From Vibrio lentus (lineage in GTDB: Bacteria > Pseudomonadota > Gammaproteobacteria > Enterobacterales > Vibrionaceae), in NCBI RefSeq assembly GCF_030409755.1, contig NZ_JAUFQE010000001.1, positions 1,364,001-1,428,000 on the forward strand: a stretch of 64,000 nt of DNA. Direction: 5' to 3'. The notes beneath the pieces are model-generated. The model saw only the letters and a program-made list of their open reading frames with translations, was not told the DNA's origin and searched no databases. The stretch's first letter is position 1; each line of letters opens with the position of its first letter. A program made the position numbers and the translations under genes. This document shows positions 44,568 to 53,700 of the stretch, one piece after another.

Positions 44568-44690
44568 TTTAAACCAGTTTAAGCCTGGTATCTGTAACCT
44601 ATTTCAAAACGCTAAGTTTTCAAGGAGCTAAATTTTCAAAAGCACCAAATTGCAGAGCTCGTGTTTTCAAAGCGTTATGCTTTCAACAAG

Positions 44691-44894
44691 CTATAGGTTC
44701 ATTAAGTTCTCAATGGACTCTTCAAGAGAGTGAGATAGATATGAATGGATCTGATGTCCATCGGTTGCGTCTATTTCAACCTTAGAAATCCCGTTGCTCG
44801 CTTTATCTTCAAGAAAGCTGAGAGATTGTTCGACTGATTGACTGGTGAGAACTTGTTGGTTTGATAAAACAATACGACACGTGTGTAAAACCAT
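44691..44894 (-). CDS. Small hypothetical protein, 67 aa
   Basis: The 67-residue frame begins after AAGGAAAAAGG at suitable spacing. It reads MVLHTCRIVLSN and is predicted alpha-beta, ending in an acidic helix (SHSLEESIENLMNL). No family is recognised. A good ribosome-binding site and the lack of overlap with another gene support it being real. Confidence 0.55.
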   Translation of the reverse strand: MVLHTCRIVLSNQQVLTSQSVEQSLSFLEDKASNGISKVEIDATDGHQIHSYLSHSLEESIENLMNL

Positions 44895-45128
44895 AGCCTT
44901 TTTCCTTATTATTCAATAGGTCTCTGCATCTTGGCGTGCTAAGTACCTATCGTTGACGTTGTGAGAAGAACACCTTCTCTAGGTTAAATTTAGCCGAATT
45001 GAGTAAAATTAAAACCTTTTTTGTGATTTATCTGACCTTCGCTTCCGAAAATGGCTAGCGACAATGGAAGTTAACGGTAAACTTTTAGTTATCAGAATGA
45101 AGGTTATGATCAAAGGGAAGAGCACGAC

Positions 45129-46505
45129 ATGTCGAAAAGTATTCATCACAACAGTACGTTAACGAGTGAGCAGTGCCATTTAGCTCGTTATGCACGAGAT
45201 GCTCGTTTTGATGGGATGTTTTTTACTGCGGTGAAAACGACGGGTATTTTTTGTCGACCTATTTGCCCGGCAAGCCCACCCAAAGAAGAAAATGTCGAAT
45301 ACTTTTCTCATCAAGCTCAGGCTTTGAAAGCGGGTTATCGCCCCTGTTTACGTTGTCGCCCAGACAGCGCGCCTTTCTCTCCAGCGTGGAAAGGGGTTGA
45401 GACCACCTTTCTGCGAGCTATGCAATTAATCGATAACGGCGCGCTGAATTCGGGGTCGATTGTCGACCTTGCCACTCGATTAGGCATTTCAGATCGTTAT
45501 CTACGAACCCTATTCGACAATTACATCGGAGTGTCACCCAAGCAATATAGCCTTTATAGCCAGTTGATGTTTGCCAAGCAGTTACTGCATACCAGCAGCA
45601 TGAGTATTACAGACGTGGGCTTTGCGAGTGGTTTTAACAGCACGCGCCGTTTCAATGATGCCTTTCAAAAAGAGCTGCAGCTTTCGCCAAGTCACATCCG
45701 AAGAGCCAAACCAAGTAACAACCTAAGTAATCATATCCAACTCAGTTTTCATGGCCCGTTGGACTGGGATCATTTGCTGGGCTTTTATCGACGACGAATG
45801 ATTGAAGGCTTAGAAGAGGTGGGCGACGGCTATTACCAACGCACAGTGAATGTGAATGGTTCGACGGGCTGGTTCAAGGCCACTTTAGCCAAAGAGAGCA
45901 GCTTGGATATTGAGTTTGAGTTGGATGATATGAGCCAATTAAGAAGCTTGATCGCCAATATTCGACGTATGTTCGACCTTGATGTTGATATCAGCAAAGT
46001 TGAAGATTTCTTTACCACCATTGATCCCAACTTGGTTGCTAAGAGTGGTATTCGCATCCCTGGTGTGTGGAGTGCTTGGGAAGCCGGAGTAAGAGCGATT
46101 CTGGGCCAACAAGTTTCGGTAACGGCGGCGATTGGTCAGCTCAACCTATTGGTGAAAGAGCTTTCTGGTGAGCATGAGAAAGCCAGTTTCCCAACGCCTA
46201 AACAGATAGCGGAGGCTGATGTGAGCTTCTTGAGGATGCCGGGAAGTCGCAAGGAAACCTTAAAGCGTTTTGCCCAATACATGGTCGATAACGAAGCCGA
46301 GCATCCTTCTAAGTGGATTGACCTCAAAGGTATTGGTCCTTGGACGATCCAATATGCGCTGCTGCGTGGGCTCAGTGAACCTAACCATTTGCTCGTAGGC
46401 GATTTGGTGGTGAAGAAGTTCATCGAGCATCGTCCTGCTATTAATGCAGAGAGCGTTTCACCTTGGGGAAGCTACGCCACATTCCATTGTTGGAATCAAT
46501 CTTAA
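45129..46505 (+). CDS. Ada-AlkA fusion: methyl-sensing regulator and 3-methyladenine DNA glycosylase
   Basis: The 458-residue protein joins three parts. Residues 10-85 form the Ada zinc domain (GIFCRPICPASPP and CLRCRPD, four cysteines) that accepts methyl from phosphotriesters. Residues ~95-195 form an AraC helix-turn-helix. From ~205 comes AlkA, with the helix-hairpin-helix near DLKGIGPWTIQYALLRGL and the catalytic aspartate after it in VGDLVV. It both activates the adaptive response and excises alkylated bases. ogt follows 25 bases downstream. Confidence 0.9.
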   Translation: MSKSIHHNSTLTSEQCHLARYARDARFDGMFFTAVKTTGIFCRPICPASPPKEENVEYFSHQAQALKAGYRPCLRCRPDSAPFSPAWKGVETTFLRAMQLIDNGALNSGSIVDLATRLGISDRYLRTLFDNYIGVSPKQYSLYSQLMFAKQLLHTSSMSITDVGFASGFNSTRRFNDAFQKELQLSPSHIRRAKPSNNLSNHIQLSFHGPLDWDHLLGFYRRRMIEGLEEVGDGYYQRTVNVNGSTGWFKATLAKESSLDIEFELDDMSQLRSLIANIRRMFDLDVDISKVEDFFTTIDPNLVAKSGIRIPGVWSAWEAGVRAILGQQVSVTAAIGQLNLLVKELSGEHEKASFPTPKQIAEADVSFLRMPGSRKETLKRFAQYMVDNEAEHPSKWIDLKGIGPWTIQYALLRGLSEPNHLLVGDLVVKKFIEHRPAINAESVSPWGSYATFHCWNQS

Positions 46506-46530
46506 TCGGAATACTAAGCTAGGAGATATC

Positions 46531-47013
46531 ATGGCTAACCGTTTTACTTACTACGAGAGCCCTCTGGGCACAGTGACTTTACAGGCGAACGATGAAGGGC
46601 TGTTAGGTCTATGGTTTGAAATATACACCACCAAGCCTGAAGAATTAGGTGTTCGAGATGATGGCTTTCCGATCTTTGAATTGGTCACCGACCAACTCAA
46701 TCGTTACTTTTCGGGTGAGGTTATCCAGTTTTCTGTGCCAATCGCGGCAAAGGGCACGCCATTTCAGCAATCGGTTTGGCAAGCACTTACAACTATTCCT
46801 TACGGGGAAACATGGAGCTATGCACAACTGGCTGATGCAATCGGTAACCCAAAAGCAGTGCGTGCAGTGGGTTTAGCGAATGGAAAAAATCCGGTGTCAG
46901 TGATTGTGCCATGTCACCGAGTGATTGGTAAAAATGGCAAGCTGACCGGGTATGCGGGCGGTGTAGAACGCAAACAGCGTTTGTTATCTATTGAGGGAAG
47001 AATCGAGGAGTAG
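46531..47013 (+). CDS. ogt: Methylated-DNA--protein-cysteine methyltransferase
   Basis: The 160-residue enzyme removes methyl groups from O6-methylguanine by irreversible transfer to C128 in VIVPCHRVIG. It has the DNA-binding segment GTPFQQSVWQALTTIPYGETWSYAQLA. The ATG at 46531 follows GGAGATATC; the frame is open further into the preceding gene. With the Ada-AlkA protein it forms an alkylation repair operon. Confidence 0.93.
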   Translation: MANRFTYYESPLGTVTLQANDEGLLGLWFEIYTTKPEELGVRDDGFPIFELVTDQLNRYFSGEVIQFSVPIAAKGTPFQQSVWQALTTIPYGETWSYAQLADAIGNPKAVRAVGLANGKNPVSVIVPCHRVIGKNGKLTGYAGGVERKQRLLSIEGRIEE

Positions 47014-47172
47014 AGAGTCTTTCTGTCGGTTTTTTGTTGAATATTACGCATTGATTACCGATGAACGTTGAGAGTTCTAAAGTGTGACTTCGCAATAAAA
47101 GTGGCTGCTTTCTGGAAAATATTTATTTGGTTGCATATTCTTTAACCATGTTCTCTAGGCAAGGATGCCCAA

Positions 47173-47559
47173 ATGAATAGCCATCACTCTCTAATAATTG
47201 GCTGCAGTAGCGCACTGTTACTAACAGGATGCTTAACGGATACCACTCGTCCCTTCGAAGTCCCTCGGCTTGTTTTATTCAGTGGTATGTACGAGAACGC
47301 AGATAATGAAAGTTATCTCGAATTCGAGTCAGGACAAGTCATTTATCAATCAGCAAACAGCAGTGTTACCCGCAGTTATCATGTCGAAGATGACCTGATC
47401 AACATTGAACTTAATTCAGGGAATAGCCGCGAGGGGCCGGGATTGGTAATGCGAATCCATCAAGAAGGTGCCATGCTAACGTGCAATCAGTGTCCAGCTA
47501 TGCAGTTAAGCAATGTCTGGACACGAGTTGAAAAACCATTAGATGATTCAACCCTCTAG
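47173..47559 (+). CDS. Small lipoprotein of unknown function
   Basis: The 128-residue protein has a lipobox LLTGC with the acylated cysteine at residue 20. The mature part, SGMYENADNESYLEFESGQVIYQSA, looks like a small beta-structured domain. Two further cysteines lie in LTCNQCPAM. No named family is recognised. It ends at a hairpin shared with nhaD. Confidence 0.7.
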   Translation: MNSHHSLIIGCSSALLLTGCLTDTTRPFEVPRLVLFSGMYENADNESYLEFESGQVIYQSANSSVTRSYHVEDDLINIELNSGNSREGPGLVMRIHQEGAMLTCNQCPAMQLSNVWTRVEKPLDDSTL

Positions 47560-47589
47560 AATAAGACTCTATCAAAACAGAGTCTTATT
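47560..47589. terminator. Hairpin between the lipoprotein gene and nhaD
   Basis: AATAAGACTCT pairs perfectly with AGAGTCTTATT around an 8-base loop. The stop codon of nhaD overlaps its right arm. T-runs are weak. Confidence 0.65.
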
Positions 47590-49027
47590 AAAAAAGGTCA
47601 CCGTTCAACCAAAGGTGGGCAGCGATACTCACCACGTAACCAATCATGATCACTGGCATCCATTTCAGGTGACCAAAGAAAGTATATTTGCCGTGTGCCG
47701 CCCCCATTAATGCCACACCTGCAGCGCTACCAATCGACAATAAGCTACCGCCCACACCTGCCGTTAAGGTAATCAACAACCAGTTACCAATCGACATTTG
47801 AGGCTCCATTGATAACACCGCGAACATAACCGGAATATTATCGACAATTGCAGACAAGATCCCCACCATGATGTTGGCCCAAATTGGATCCCATTGGCTG
47901 TACATCACCCCAGACGCAAGTTCCAAATACCCAAGCAGGCTTAAACCACCGACGCACATTACAACACCATAGAAGAACAGCAGTGTGTCCCACTCGGCAT
48001 GCGAAACTCTTCGAAATACATCAAAGGGCACGACGGAGCCGAGTCGCTTCAATGCGCCCTCATCGTTGTTGGCAATCGCCACCGCTTTTTTCTTAGCGAG
48101 TGAGTTGGGTAAGGTCTTACGCAAGTAATAACCAAAGAACTGCAGATAGGCGAGCCCCATCATCATGCCCATTACAGGAGGGAAGTGAATCACGGCGTGG
48201 AAAGCGACAGCTGTGGCAATCGTCATGATGAACAAAAATACGATGCGTCTTGCGCCTCGCTTAAGTTCAATATGTTGATGCACCGTGTCGGGTTGAGTCG
48301 TCGGAACAAAGTAAGACATGATCAGGGCTGGAACAATGTAGTTCATGACTGAAGGGATAAATAGGGGAAGAAATTCGCTAAAACTCACGTAGCCTGCCTG
48401 CCATACCATCAGCGTTGTGATATCCCCGAATGGGCTGAATGCGCCGCCAGCATTGGCCGCAATTACGATATTCACACAGGCAAGGTTTACGAATTTTGGG
48501 TTTGAGCCCGCCACCTTGAGAACCACGGCACACATTAATAAAGCGGTGGTGAGGTTGTCGGCAATCGGCGAAATAAAGAAGGCCAGAATACCGGTTAACC
48601 AGAACAGAGAACGGAAGTTAAAGCCTTTACCCACCATCCAAGCCTGAAGCGCATCAAACAGTCTTCTTTCTTCCATAGCGCTGATGTACGTCATCGCGAC
48701 CAATAGGAAAAGCAGTAATTCGGCGTATTCGAGTAGGTTGTGTTCGAGTGCTTGTTTCGCTACCTCAGTGAGGTTGTGTTCTTGGTAGGTGAAGCCAATG
48801 ATGATCCAGATAAGGCCTGCAGCAAGTAAAACTGGCTTCGATTTCCGCAGCTTTAAATATTCTTCCATCATCACAACGATGTACGCGACAACAAAAATAG
48901 TTAGGGATAGGTAGCCAACAAATGAGTTGGTGAGTTTGAGAGGTTCTCCCAACTGAGCAGTAGCAGCGCCTGCCGTAGTAGAAAAAAACAATAAAGAGAG
49001 AACAACTGAAAGCTGGATACCTAGCAT
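47588..49027 (-). CDS. nhaD: NhaD sodium/proton antiporter
   Basis: The 479-residue inner-membrane protein matches NhaD of Vibrio, an alkaline-pH Na+(Li+)/H+ antiporter. It has 12 or so helices and conserved polar stretches ISPIADNLTTALLMCAVV, ANAGGAFSPFGDITTLMVWQ and SAIVDNIPVMFAVLSM. It begins with an export-like segment and is monocistronic. It suits a marine bacterium. Confidence 0.92.
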   Translation of the reverse strand: MLGIQLSVVLSLLFFSTTAGAATAQLGEPLKLTNSFVGYLSLTIFVVAYIVVMMEEYLKLRKSKPVLLAAGLIWIIIGFTYQEHNLTEVAKQALEHNLLEYAELLLFLLVAMTYISAMEERRLFDALQAWMVGKGFNFRSLFWLTGILAFFISPIADNLTTALLMCAVVLKVAGSNPKFVNLACVNIVIAANAGGAFSPFGDITTLMVWQAGYVSFSEFLPLFIPSVMNYIVPALIMSYFVPTTQPDTVHQHIELKRGARRIVFLFIMTIATAVAFHAVIHFPPVMGMMMGLAYLQFFGYYLRKTLPNSLAKKKAVAIANNDEGALKRLGSVVPFDVFRRVSHAEWDTLLFFYGVVMCVGGLSLLGYLELASGVMYSQWDPIWANIMVGILSAIVDNIPVMFAVLSMEPQMSIGNWLLITLTAGVGGSLLSIGSAAGVALMGAAHGKYTFFGHLKWMPVIMIGYVVSIAAHLWLNGDLF

Positions 49028-49238
49028 GGATTACGCTCCGAAGTTAATAAGTCATTAACACGGGTAAAAGCGTAGACCTAAATAACCATGTGGAGCGTGA
49101 TAGATATCTTAATAATTCAATAGATTATGTTGAAAATCAGAAACTATGATGGAAAGCTGAGATCATTGGAAAATAGAGATGAAGTGAAAAAGCTCTATCG
49201 AACACTATGCCGATAGAGCTTCTTCTAAATCGCCAACA

Positions 49239-49409
49239 TTATGCTGCATTCTGAGTAAACGTCATTGTTTGCTCTACAGCACATACCTCAACAGGCCAGC
49301 CGTAGGATTGGTATTCCATCGCAAGTTGGTCCGCAACCGCGCGAGAAACCGTTGCTGTGATCCACATACCTTTACCCATTACTTGATACTTAAGTGTTTT
49401 CATTTCCAT
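49239..49409 (-). CDS. Small conserved-looking protein, 56 aa
   Basis: This frame runs from ATG at 49409 to TAA at 49239 and reads MEMKTLKYQVMGKGMWITAT, with a C-terminal part containing SYGWPVEVCAVEQ. AAGGAG lies upstream; it is 4 bases before an in-frame GTG at 49418 and 13 before the ATG, so the real start may be the GTG. The balanced composition and the clean ribosome-binding site argue for a true gene. Function unknown. Confidence 0.65.
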   Translation of the reverse strand: MEMKTLKYQVMGKGMWITATVSRAVADQLAMEYQSYGWPVEVCAVEQTMTFTQNAA

Positions 49410-49942
49410 ATTAACCACTGCTCTCCTTCAATATTGGCAGCGCGAAGTCTATAGCACCTCTATTTGCTGGAATTTCGAATTTAGCTCAAATCCTTTATAA
49501 AATGGCTCATCGTTTCCGCTTGGCTTAAAATCCAATCAACTGGAGGCAAACGGTTGTATTCTAAAAGCGAAATCACTTTTTAAGTATTTGTATTATAATA
49601 AAATTCAAATTGAGCACAAAAAGCCTTGTAAGAGATATCTCACGAGATTATCAGAGATCGGCTTGTGTATGGGGTTCTTGCCTTAAGCTTGATTTGTGTG
49701 GCGACTGTGTGTGTTTTCGGTTGCGTTGTTGAAGCGAATTTGGATTAGTTTTGTATGTGAAATATTCTAAACTTTTTAGCAATAGCTTCTAGTTTTAAAT
49801 CCAAATCACAGTTTTATATGTTGCTGTTGTTCTTTTATTCAAACCGATACGCTATTTGATTTTGGTCAGTAACCTTTTGCTCATTAGTTTGCACTATCTA
49901 TACGTGTTCTGTTCCACATAAACGAGATGTATAGAGGTCCTT
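49410..49942. other. Gene-free spacer upstream of yjiH
   Basis: No credible gene is seen. At 49627-49644 TGTAAG-AGATAT-CTCACG resembles a degraded VarA/GacA box, but no GGA-rich RNA follows on either strand. The yjiH promoter lies at its right end. Confidence 0.45.
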
Positions 49943-50680
49943 ATGACTAATCCAACCAAAACCGATCGTAAAGTCACGATCGGCAGTTACATCGCACTCG
50001 CTTTCGCGGTTGTGTTCTTTTCAGGTTTAATGCAGTCCAACGAATGGTATGGCGTATTAGATTTTACGACGCTTAATGGTTCATTTGGCAAGGTCGCTTA
50101 CGATGTGAGTGAAACTGCCGATGGTATCCAAGCTGCGACTACTTCATTGCGAGGTAAAGGCGGTAGCGGTGCTCGCGACGGTTTCATTTTTGCTTTGACA
50201 CTTATTCCGACCGTGATGTTTGCGCTGGGTATGATCAACGTTCTTGAGCATTACGGCGCATTGGATGCAGCTCGTAAACTACTCACTCCACTACTTCGTC
50301 CTTTGATGGGTATTCCGGGCAACTCAGGCTTGGCACTGATCGCTTCTCTCCAAAGTACCGATGCGGGTGCTGCGATGACACGTCAGCTCAAAGATGAAGG
50401 GCATCTGACTAAGCGTGAAACCGATGTTTTCACCATGTTCCAGTTCACGGCGGGTGCGGCTATCGTTAATTTCTTCTCTTCAGGTGCGGTGCTGTTCACG
50501 CTGACGGCGATGGACGGTTCTCTTGCTGTAACTTCGTCTATTGGCTTAGCAGTTGCGGTGATGTTTGTTTTCAAATTTGTCGGTGCGAACCTATTCCGTA
50601 TTTACCTCAATATTACTGAAGGCAAAGAAGACAAACCAAAAGCAGATAAAGAACAAAAACTGGAAGAGGAAGTAGCATAA
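49943..50680 (+). CDS. yjiH: YjiH-type nucleoside-recognition domain membrane protein
   Basis: The 245-residue membrane protein matches YjiH, with a nucleoside-recognition (Gate/SpmA-like) core: FALGMINVLEHYGALDAARKLL, GIPGNSGLALIASLQSTDAG and MTRQLKDEGHLTKRE. A charged tail ends it. The stop shares one base with the yjiG start (TAATG). The two probably form a heteromeric transporter; the substrate is unknown. Confidence 0.85.
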   Translation: MTNPTKTDRKVTIGSYIALAFAVVFFSGLMQSNEWYGVLDFTTLNGSFGKVAYDVSETADGIQAATTSLRGKGGSGARDGFIFALTLIPTVMFALGMINVLEHYGALDAARKLLTPLLRPLMGIPGNSGLALIASLQSTDAGAAMTRQLKDEGHLTKRETDVFTMFQFTAGAAIVNFFSSGAVLFTLTAMDGSLAVTSSIGLAVAVMFVFKFVGANLFRIYLNITEGKEDKPKADKEQKLEEEVA

Positions 50681-51147
50681 TGAGCGAAGTTAAAGCAAAG
50701 AAACCAATGGTTACTGATATTTTCGTTGAAGGTGCTAAGAAAGGCTGGGTCATTGCGACTACCTCTACGGTACCTAACGTTCTAATGGCATTCGTCATCA
50801 TCAAAGCATTACAAATCACGGGTGCGCTGGATCTGATGGGCAGTGTGTTTGCACCTATCATGGCGGTGTTTGGTTTACCTGGCGAAGCGGCAGCGGTATT
50901 GATTGGCGCGTGGATGTCGATGGGCGGCGCAGTAGGTGTGGTTATCACGCTGTTTGACCAAGGTATTCTGAATGGCACTCATATTGCTATTTTGGCGCCA
51001 GCTATCTACTTGATGGGCTCTCAGGTGCAATACATGGGACGTATCATGGGCCCGATTGGTACTGAAGGTCGTTACATTCCGGTGATGATCGCGATTTCAG
51101 TGTTGAATGCCTTTGGTGCAATGTTCTTGATGAACATCATTTTGTAA
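50680..51147 (+). CDS. yjiG: YjiG-type SpmB-like membrane protein
   Basis: The 155 residues match E. coli YjiG (153), a partner of YjiH. It has FVEGAKKGWVIATTSTVPNVLMAFV and GLPGEAAAVLIGAWMSMGGAVG, with four to five helices. The transcript probably ends at the hairpin 70 bases downstream, which is also the CsrB terminator on the other strand. Confidence 0.85.
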   Translation: MSEVKAKKPMVTDIFVEGAKKGWVIATTSTVPNVLMAFVIIKALQITGALDLMGSVFAPIMAVFGLPGEAAAVLIGAWMSMGGAVGVVITLFDQGILNGTHIAILAPAIYLMGSQVQYMGRIMGPIGTEGRYIPVMIAISVLNAFGAMFLMNIIL

Positions 51148-51207
51148 CGTGACTTTTAACGGTTAGCTGCTATTAACGGTTAGCTACTAACAGCTTTTAG
51201 ACGTTAC

Positions 51208-51519
51208 AAAAAAGGAAACCCCGTTTGGCTTTCACCAAACGGGGTCTATTCTTTTCGTAGCCATCCTGCTACTGCGCGTTACTTATCTTTCAATAGGTAA
51301 CTGGTGCTCCCTGCATCGTTCCTTGACGTGGCTAAATCCTTTAACCTATCCAATTCATCGCCGTCCTAGCGGTGTCCTTGCTAACTCATCATCCTGATAA
51401 GTGACTCTATCCTAGAGCATAACTTCCTTGCTGATAACTCATCCTAAGCCATCAAATCTTCATCCTGAAGATACCTAATCCGTTAGGCTTTTTCCTGTTC
51501 CCGCCAACTCCCTGTCGAC
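51208..51519 (-). ncRNA. csrB: CsrB-family regulatory RNA
   Basis: The minus strand reads from GTCGACAGGGAGT (51519), identical to the start of E. coli CsrB, to a terminator at 51245-51208. About 16 GGA motifs occur in 310 bases, several in hairpin loops such as TCTTCAGGATGAAGA, CTCTAGGATAGAG and GTAGCAGGATGGCTAC. The terminator stem is ACCCCGTTTGG with its complement, then six Ts. A -10 box TAATAC lies at 51529-51524. Such RNAs sequester the translational regulator CsrA. No protein gene fits this region. Confidence 0.93.
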
Positions 51520-51679
51520 ATGTGTATTAAACACTGCGGAGGCTTTACTCACAATCCACCTGAAAAAATAAATGCACTCGCTAACCGAAAGAAATATGCG
51601 TGGATTCATATAAAACAAGGGGTTGAGTTTGTGTTTTAGGAATTTTCTGCGAAGCTTGATTGTGATCTCTTACGTTCGG

Positions 51680-51697
51680 TGTGAGAGATCTCTTACA
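51680..51697. promoter_or_regulatory. VarA/GacA (UvrY) upstream activating site of csrB
   Basis: TGTGAGAGATCTCTTACA matches the palindromic TGTAAG-N6-CTTACA recognised by GacA-type response regulators. It lies about 160-178 bases upstream of the csrB start, the same distance as the UvrY site in E. coli. Confidence 0.88.
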
Positions 51698-51787
51698 AGT
51701 GTTCGGGCGCGAATATCCTTCTATGTTGACCTCATCCGTTAGTCTAGAGGTAAAACATGCCCAACAAACTCCAAGTAATAGGGAAAA

Positions 51788-52177
51788 ATGATGGTAACAG
51801 CACTTTACGCAGCTCTGCTGACAGTAGTAATGATTTGGTTGGCGATTGAGGTGATTAAACAGAGGCGAATCAATCTTGTTGCTCATGCCGATGGCGGTGT
51901 TGAGTCGTTACAGATAGCACGTTCGGCACAAAGTAACGCTATGGACTACATCCCAATCACAGTGATTTTGATGGGGTTGTTAGAGATGAATGGGGCTGGC
52001 GTGTGGCTTATTCATGTCATTGGTGTGGCGTTCATTCTGGGGCGAGTGATTCATGCAAAAGGGATCTTGGCGAAAAATTTTAAAGGCCGCAAAGTGGGGA
52101 TGGTGTTAACGCTTATCTGCATGATCTCTTTGATTGTCCTAAACTTAGCTTACCTACCTTTTGATAAAATGTTCTAG
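51788..52177 (+). CDS. MAPEG-family membrane protein
   Basis: The 129-residue protein has four helices and the MAPEG pattern (RINLVAHADGG, ARSAQSNAMDYIPITVILMGLLE, GRVIHAKGI). Family members act on glutathione and lipid peroxides; bacterial ones are mostly uncharacterised. Two ATG codons lie in tandem at 51788 and 51791 after AGGG. The next gene begins 8 bases later. Confidence 0.87.
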   Translation: MMVTALYAALLTVVMIWLAIEVIKQRRINLVAHADGGVESLQIARSAQSNAMDYIPITVILMGLLEMNGAGVWLIHVIGVAFILGRVIHAKGILAKNFKGRKVGMVLTLICMISLIVLNLAYLPFDKMF

Positions 52178-52185
52178 GGAGCATT

Positions 52186-52716
52186 ATGGCATTGCGCCTT
52201 CCTCCTGCTTGGGCGATTGTCCTTGCAGGTCTCATACTGAACGTCATGGCGATTGTCATGTCGAGTTTGGTGTTAGACAAAATTGAAGCGGAGAAAGCGG
52301 AATACAACGATCGTAAATACGGCAATGTGTACTCAATACAACTGGCCTGGAATACGATCGAAACCTTAGAGCGCAAGCGTGAAGCCATTCTGATTCACCT
52401 AGATAAACCCTCAACAGAAACCGTTCAATCAGCCACCATCCTCGATGAAGCGCTCCGCGGCCAACTCCGGAGTTGGGTGAGTGATGAGGTGCCGGCCATC
52501 TCGTTGGCTAATTTACCCAAGCTTATGATGCTGATAAACAGTGCCCAAGAAGCGCAACGAGCACGAATCGATGACTACTATTTGGATAATCTGACCTTGG
52601 TTGAGTTAATCCAAAGGCTCGATGAAAAAATGGCTTTCTATAAGAATATTGCCCTGTTTCTTCAGGTGTTTGGTTTAGCACTTATCTTGGCTCGCGATCT
52701 AGCCAGAAGACCATAG
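52186..52716 (+). CDS. Membrane-anchored hypothetical protein with helical domain
   Basis: The 176 residues have one transmembrane helix at each end (PAWAIVLAGLILNVMAIVMSS and NIALFLQVFGLALIL) and a ~110-residue helical stretch between, probably periplasmic. No enzyme motif is visible. It is 8 bases from the MAPEG gene and likely co-transcribed. Some databases call similar proteins mismatch repair protein, which nothing here supports. Confidence 0.72.
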   Translation: MALRLPPAWAIVLAGLILNVMAIVMSSLVLDKIEAEKAEYNDRKYGNVYSIQLAWNTIETLERKREAILIHLDKPSTETVQSATILDEALRGQLRSWVSDEVPAISLANLPKLMMLINSAQEAQRARIDDYYLDNLTLVELIQRLDEKMAFYKNIALFLQVFGLALILARDLARRP

Positions 52717-52759
52717 CCTATCTGGCTTTTACGGTTAGCGACTGGAATTATCTCTATAG

Positions 52760-53395
52760 CTAGCGAGACTCGCTTGGCAGGTTAGGGTGCTGTTGGTCTT
52801 GGTACTTTGGTAATTGTTCTTTTAGCCCTTTAAATGTGCTCAGTGCACTGCCAATCGATAACTTATTCATCAACCAATTTGGCAAGATGCCACCTGCGTT
52901 CGCATACGCGGTGTAGGTAATGTAAGTATTGCCATTGGTGAGCGGTTGCAGCGTCCAAAGTGCGTCCACATCGTAAATTCGAATATACCCCGACTCTTTC
53001 GCCAAATAGTTAGATGCATCCTTTATCGACAAGACAAACTGGCCATCCTCAATGCTGTATTTTGAGTAGGTCACCATATCGCGATCTCTAGCAGGCCATG
53101 GCGCTTTGAATTGGGTATAGACGATATTTTCATCCTCAGATATCTGCATCAAGACACGACTTTCCGATACGTTGTCTATCCAGTTTGGCACGTTCTCGCT
53201 GTCTTCCAATAACAGTAAAAAACCAGAATAAGTGGTGGGCGTTTGCATTTGTGCTCGTATCTCTACCAAGCCTTCAGTGTGAGGTCTCTTATCAATGATG
53301 ATGCCATCTTCACTTTTGACGAACTGCCACGGGTTGGCATAAGTCAGTGTTGATAAGGCGTAAAGTCCGAGTGTGAAAATCCTAGGTAATATCAT
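52760..53395 (-). CDS. Exported START-domain protein
   Basis: The 211-residue protein has a signal peptide (cleavage near TYA-NPW, residue 20) and a START/Bet v1-like lipid-binding domain: GLVEIRAQMQTPTTYSGFLLLLEDSENVPNW and FKAPWPARDRDMVTYSKYSIED. START domains hold a single lipid in a cavity. The ligand is unknown. Monocistronic. Confidence 0.85.
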   Translation of the reverse strand: MILPRIFTLGLYALSTLTYANPWQFVKSEDGIIIDKRPHTEGLVEIRAQMQTPTTYSGFLLLLEDSENVPNWIDNVSESRVLMQISEDENIVYTQFKAPWPARDRDMVTYSKYSIEDGQFVLSIKDASNYLAKESGYIRIYDVDALWTLQPLTNGNTYITYTAYANAGGILPNWLMNKLSIGSALSTFKGLKEQLPKYQDQQHPNLPSESR

Positions 53396-53561
53396 TATTC
53401 TTCCATGAAAAGAAAAGCTTATCTTTTAGGAGTATAGAATAAAAATGGATTTGATTCGTACTGAGGGCTTATTGATTTTTCATAAGCTTGAGCGACATAT
53501 CGTTGTTTATTGTGGTGTGATAAATAACTTTGGTTTTATCTCTAGTTGGGTGGTCATAAAG

Positions 53562-53592
53562 AAAAACGGAAGCGTTCGGTCGCTTCCGTTTT
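53562..53592 (-). terminator. Terminator of the YHS-domain gene
   Basis: AAAACGGAAGCG pairs with CGCTTCCGTTTT around ACCGAA on the minus strand, followed by TTTTTCTTT. It lies beyond the heptamer array that follows the stop codon. Confidence 0.88.
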
Positions 53593-53623
53593 GTTAGTGG
53601 GCAATGGATAAACGTTGAATGCT

Positions 53624-53691
<68 letters not shown>

Positions 53692-53700
<9 letters not shown>

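Noticed and set aside
49460..49760. A second Csr-type RNA next to the VarA-like box
   Set aside because: GGA motifs are few on both strands and no terminator hairpin is present.
51581..51886. A 101-residue open frame on the minus strand near csrB
   Set aside because: It spans the VarA-type site and runs opposite the MAPEG gene, with no ribosome-binding site; it is a shadow frame.
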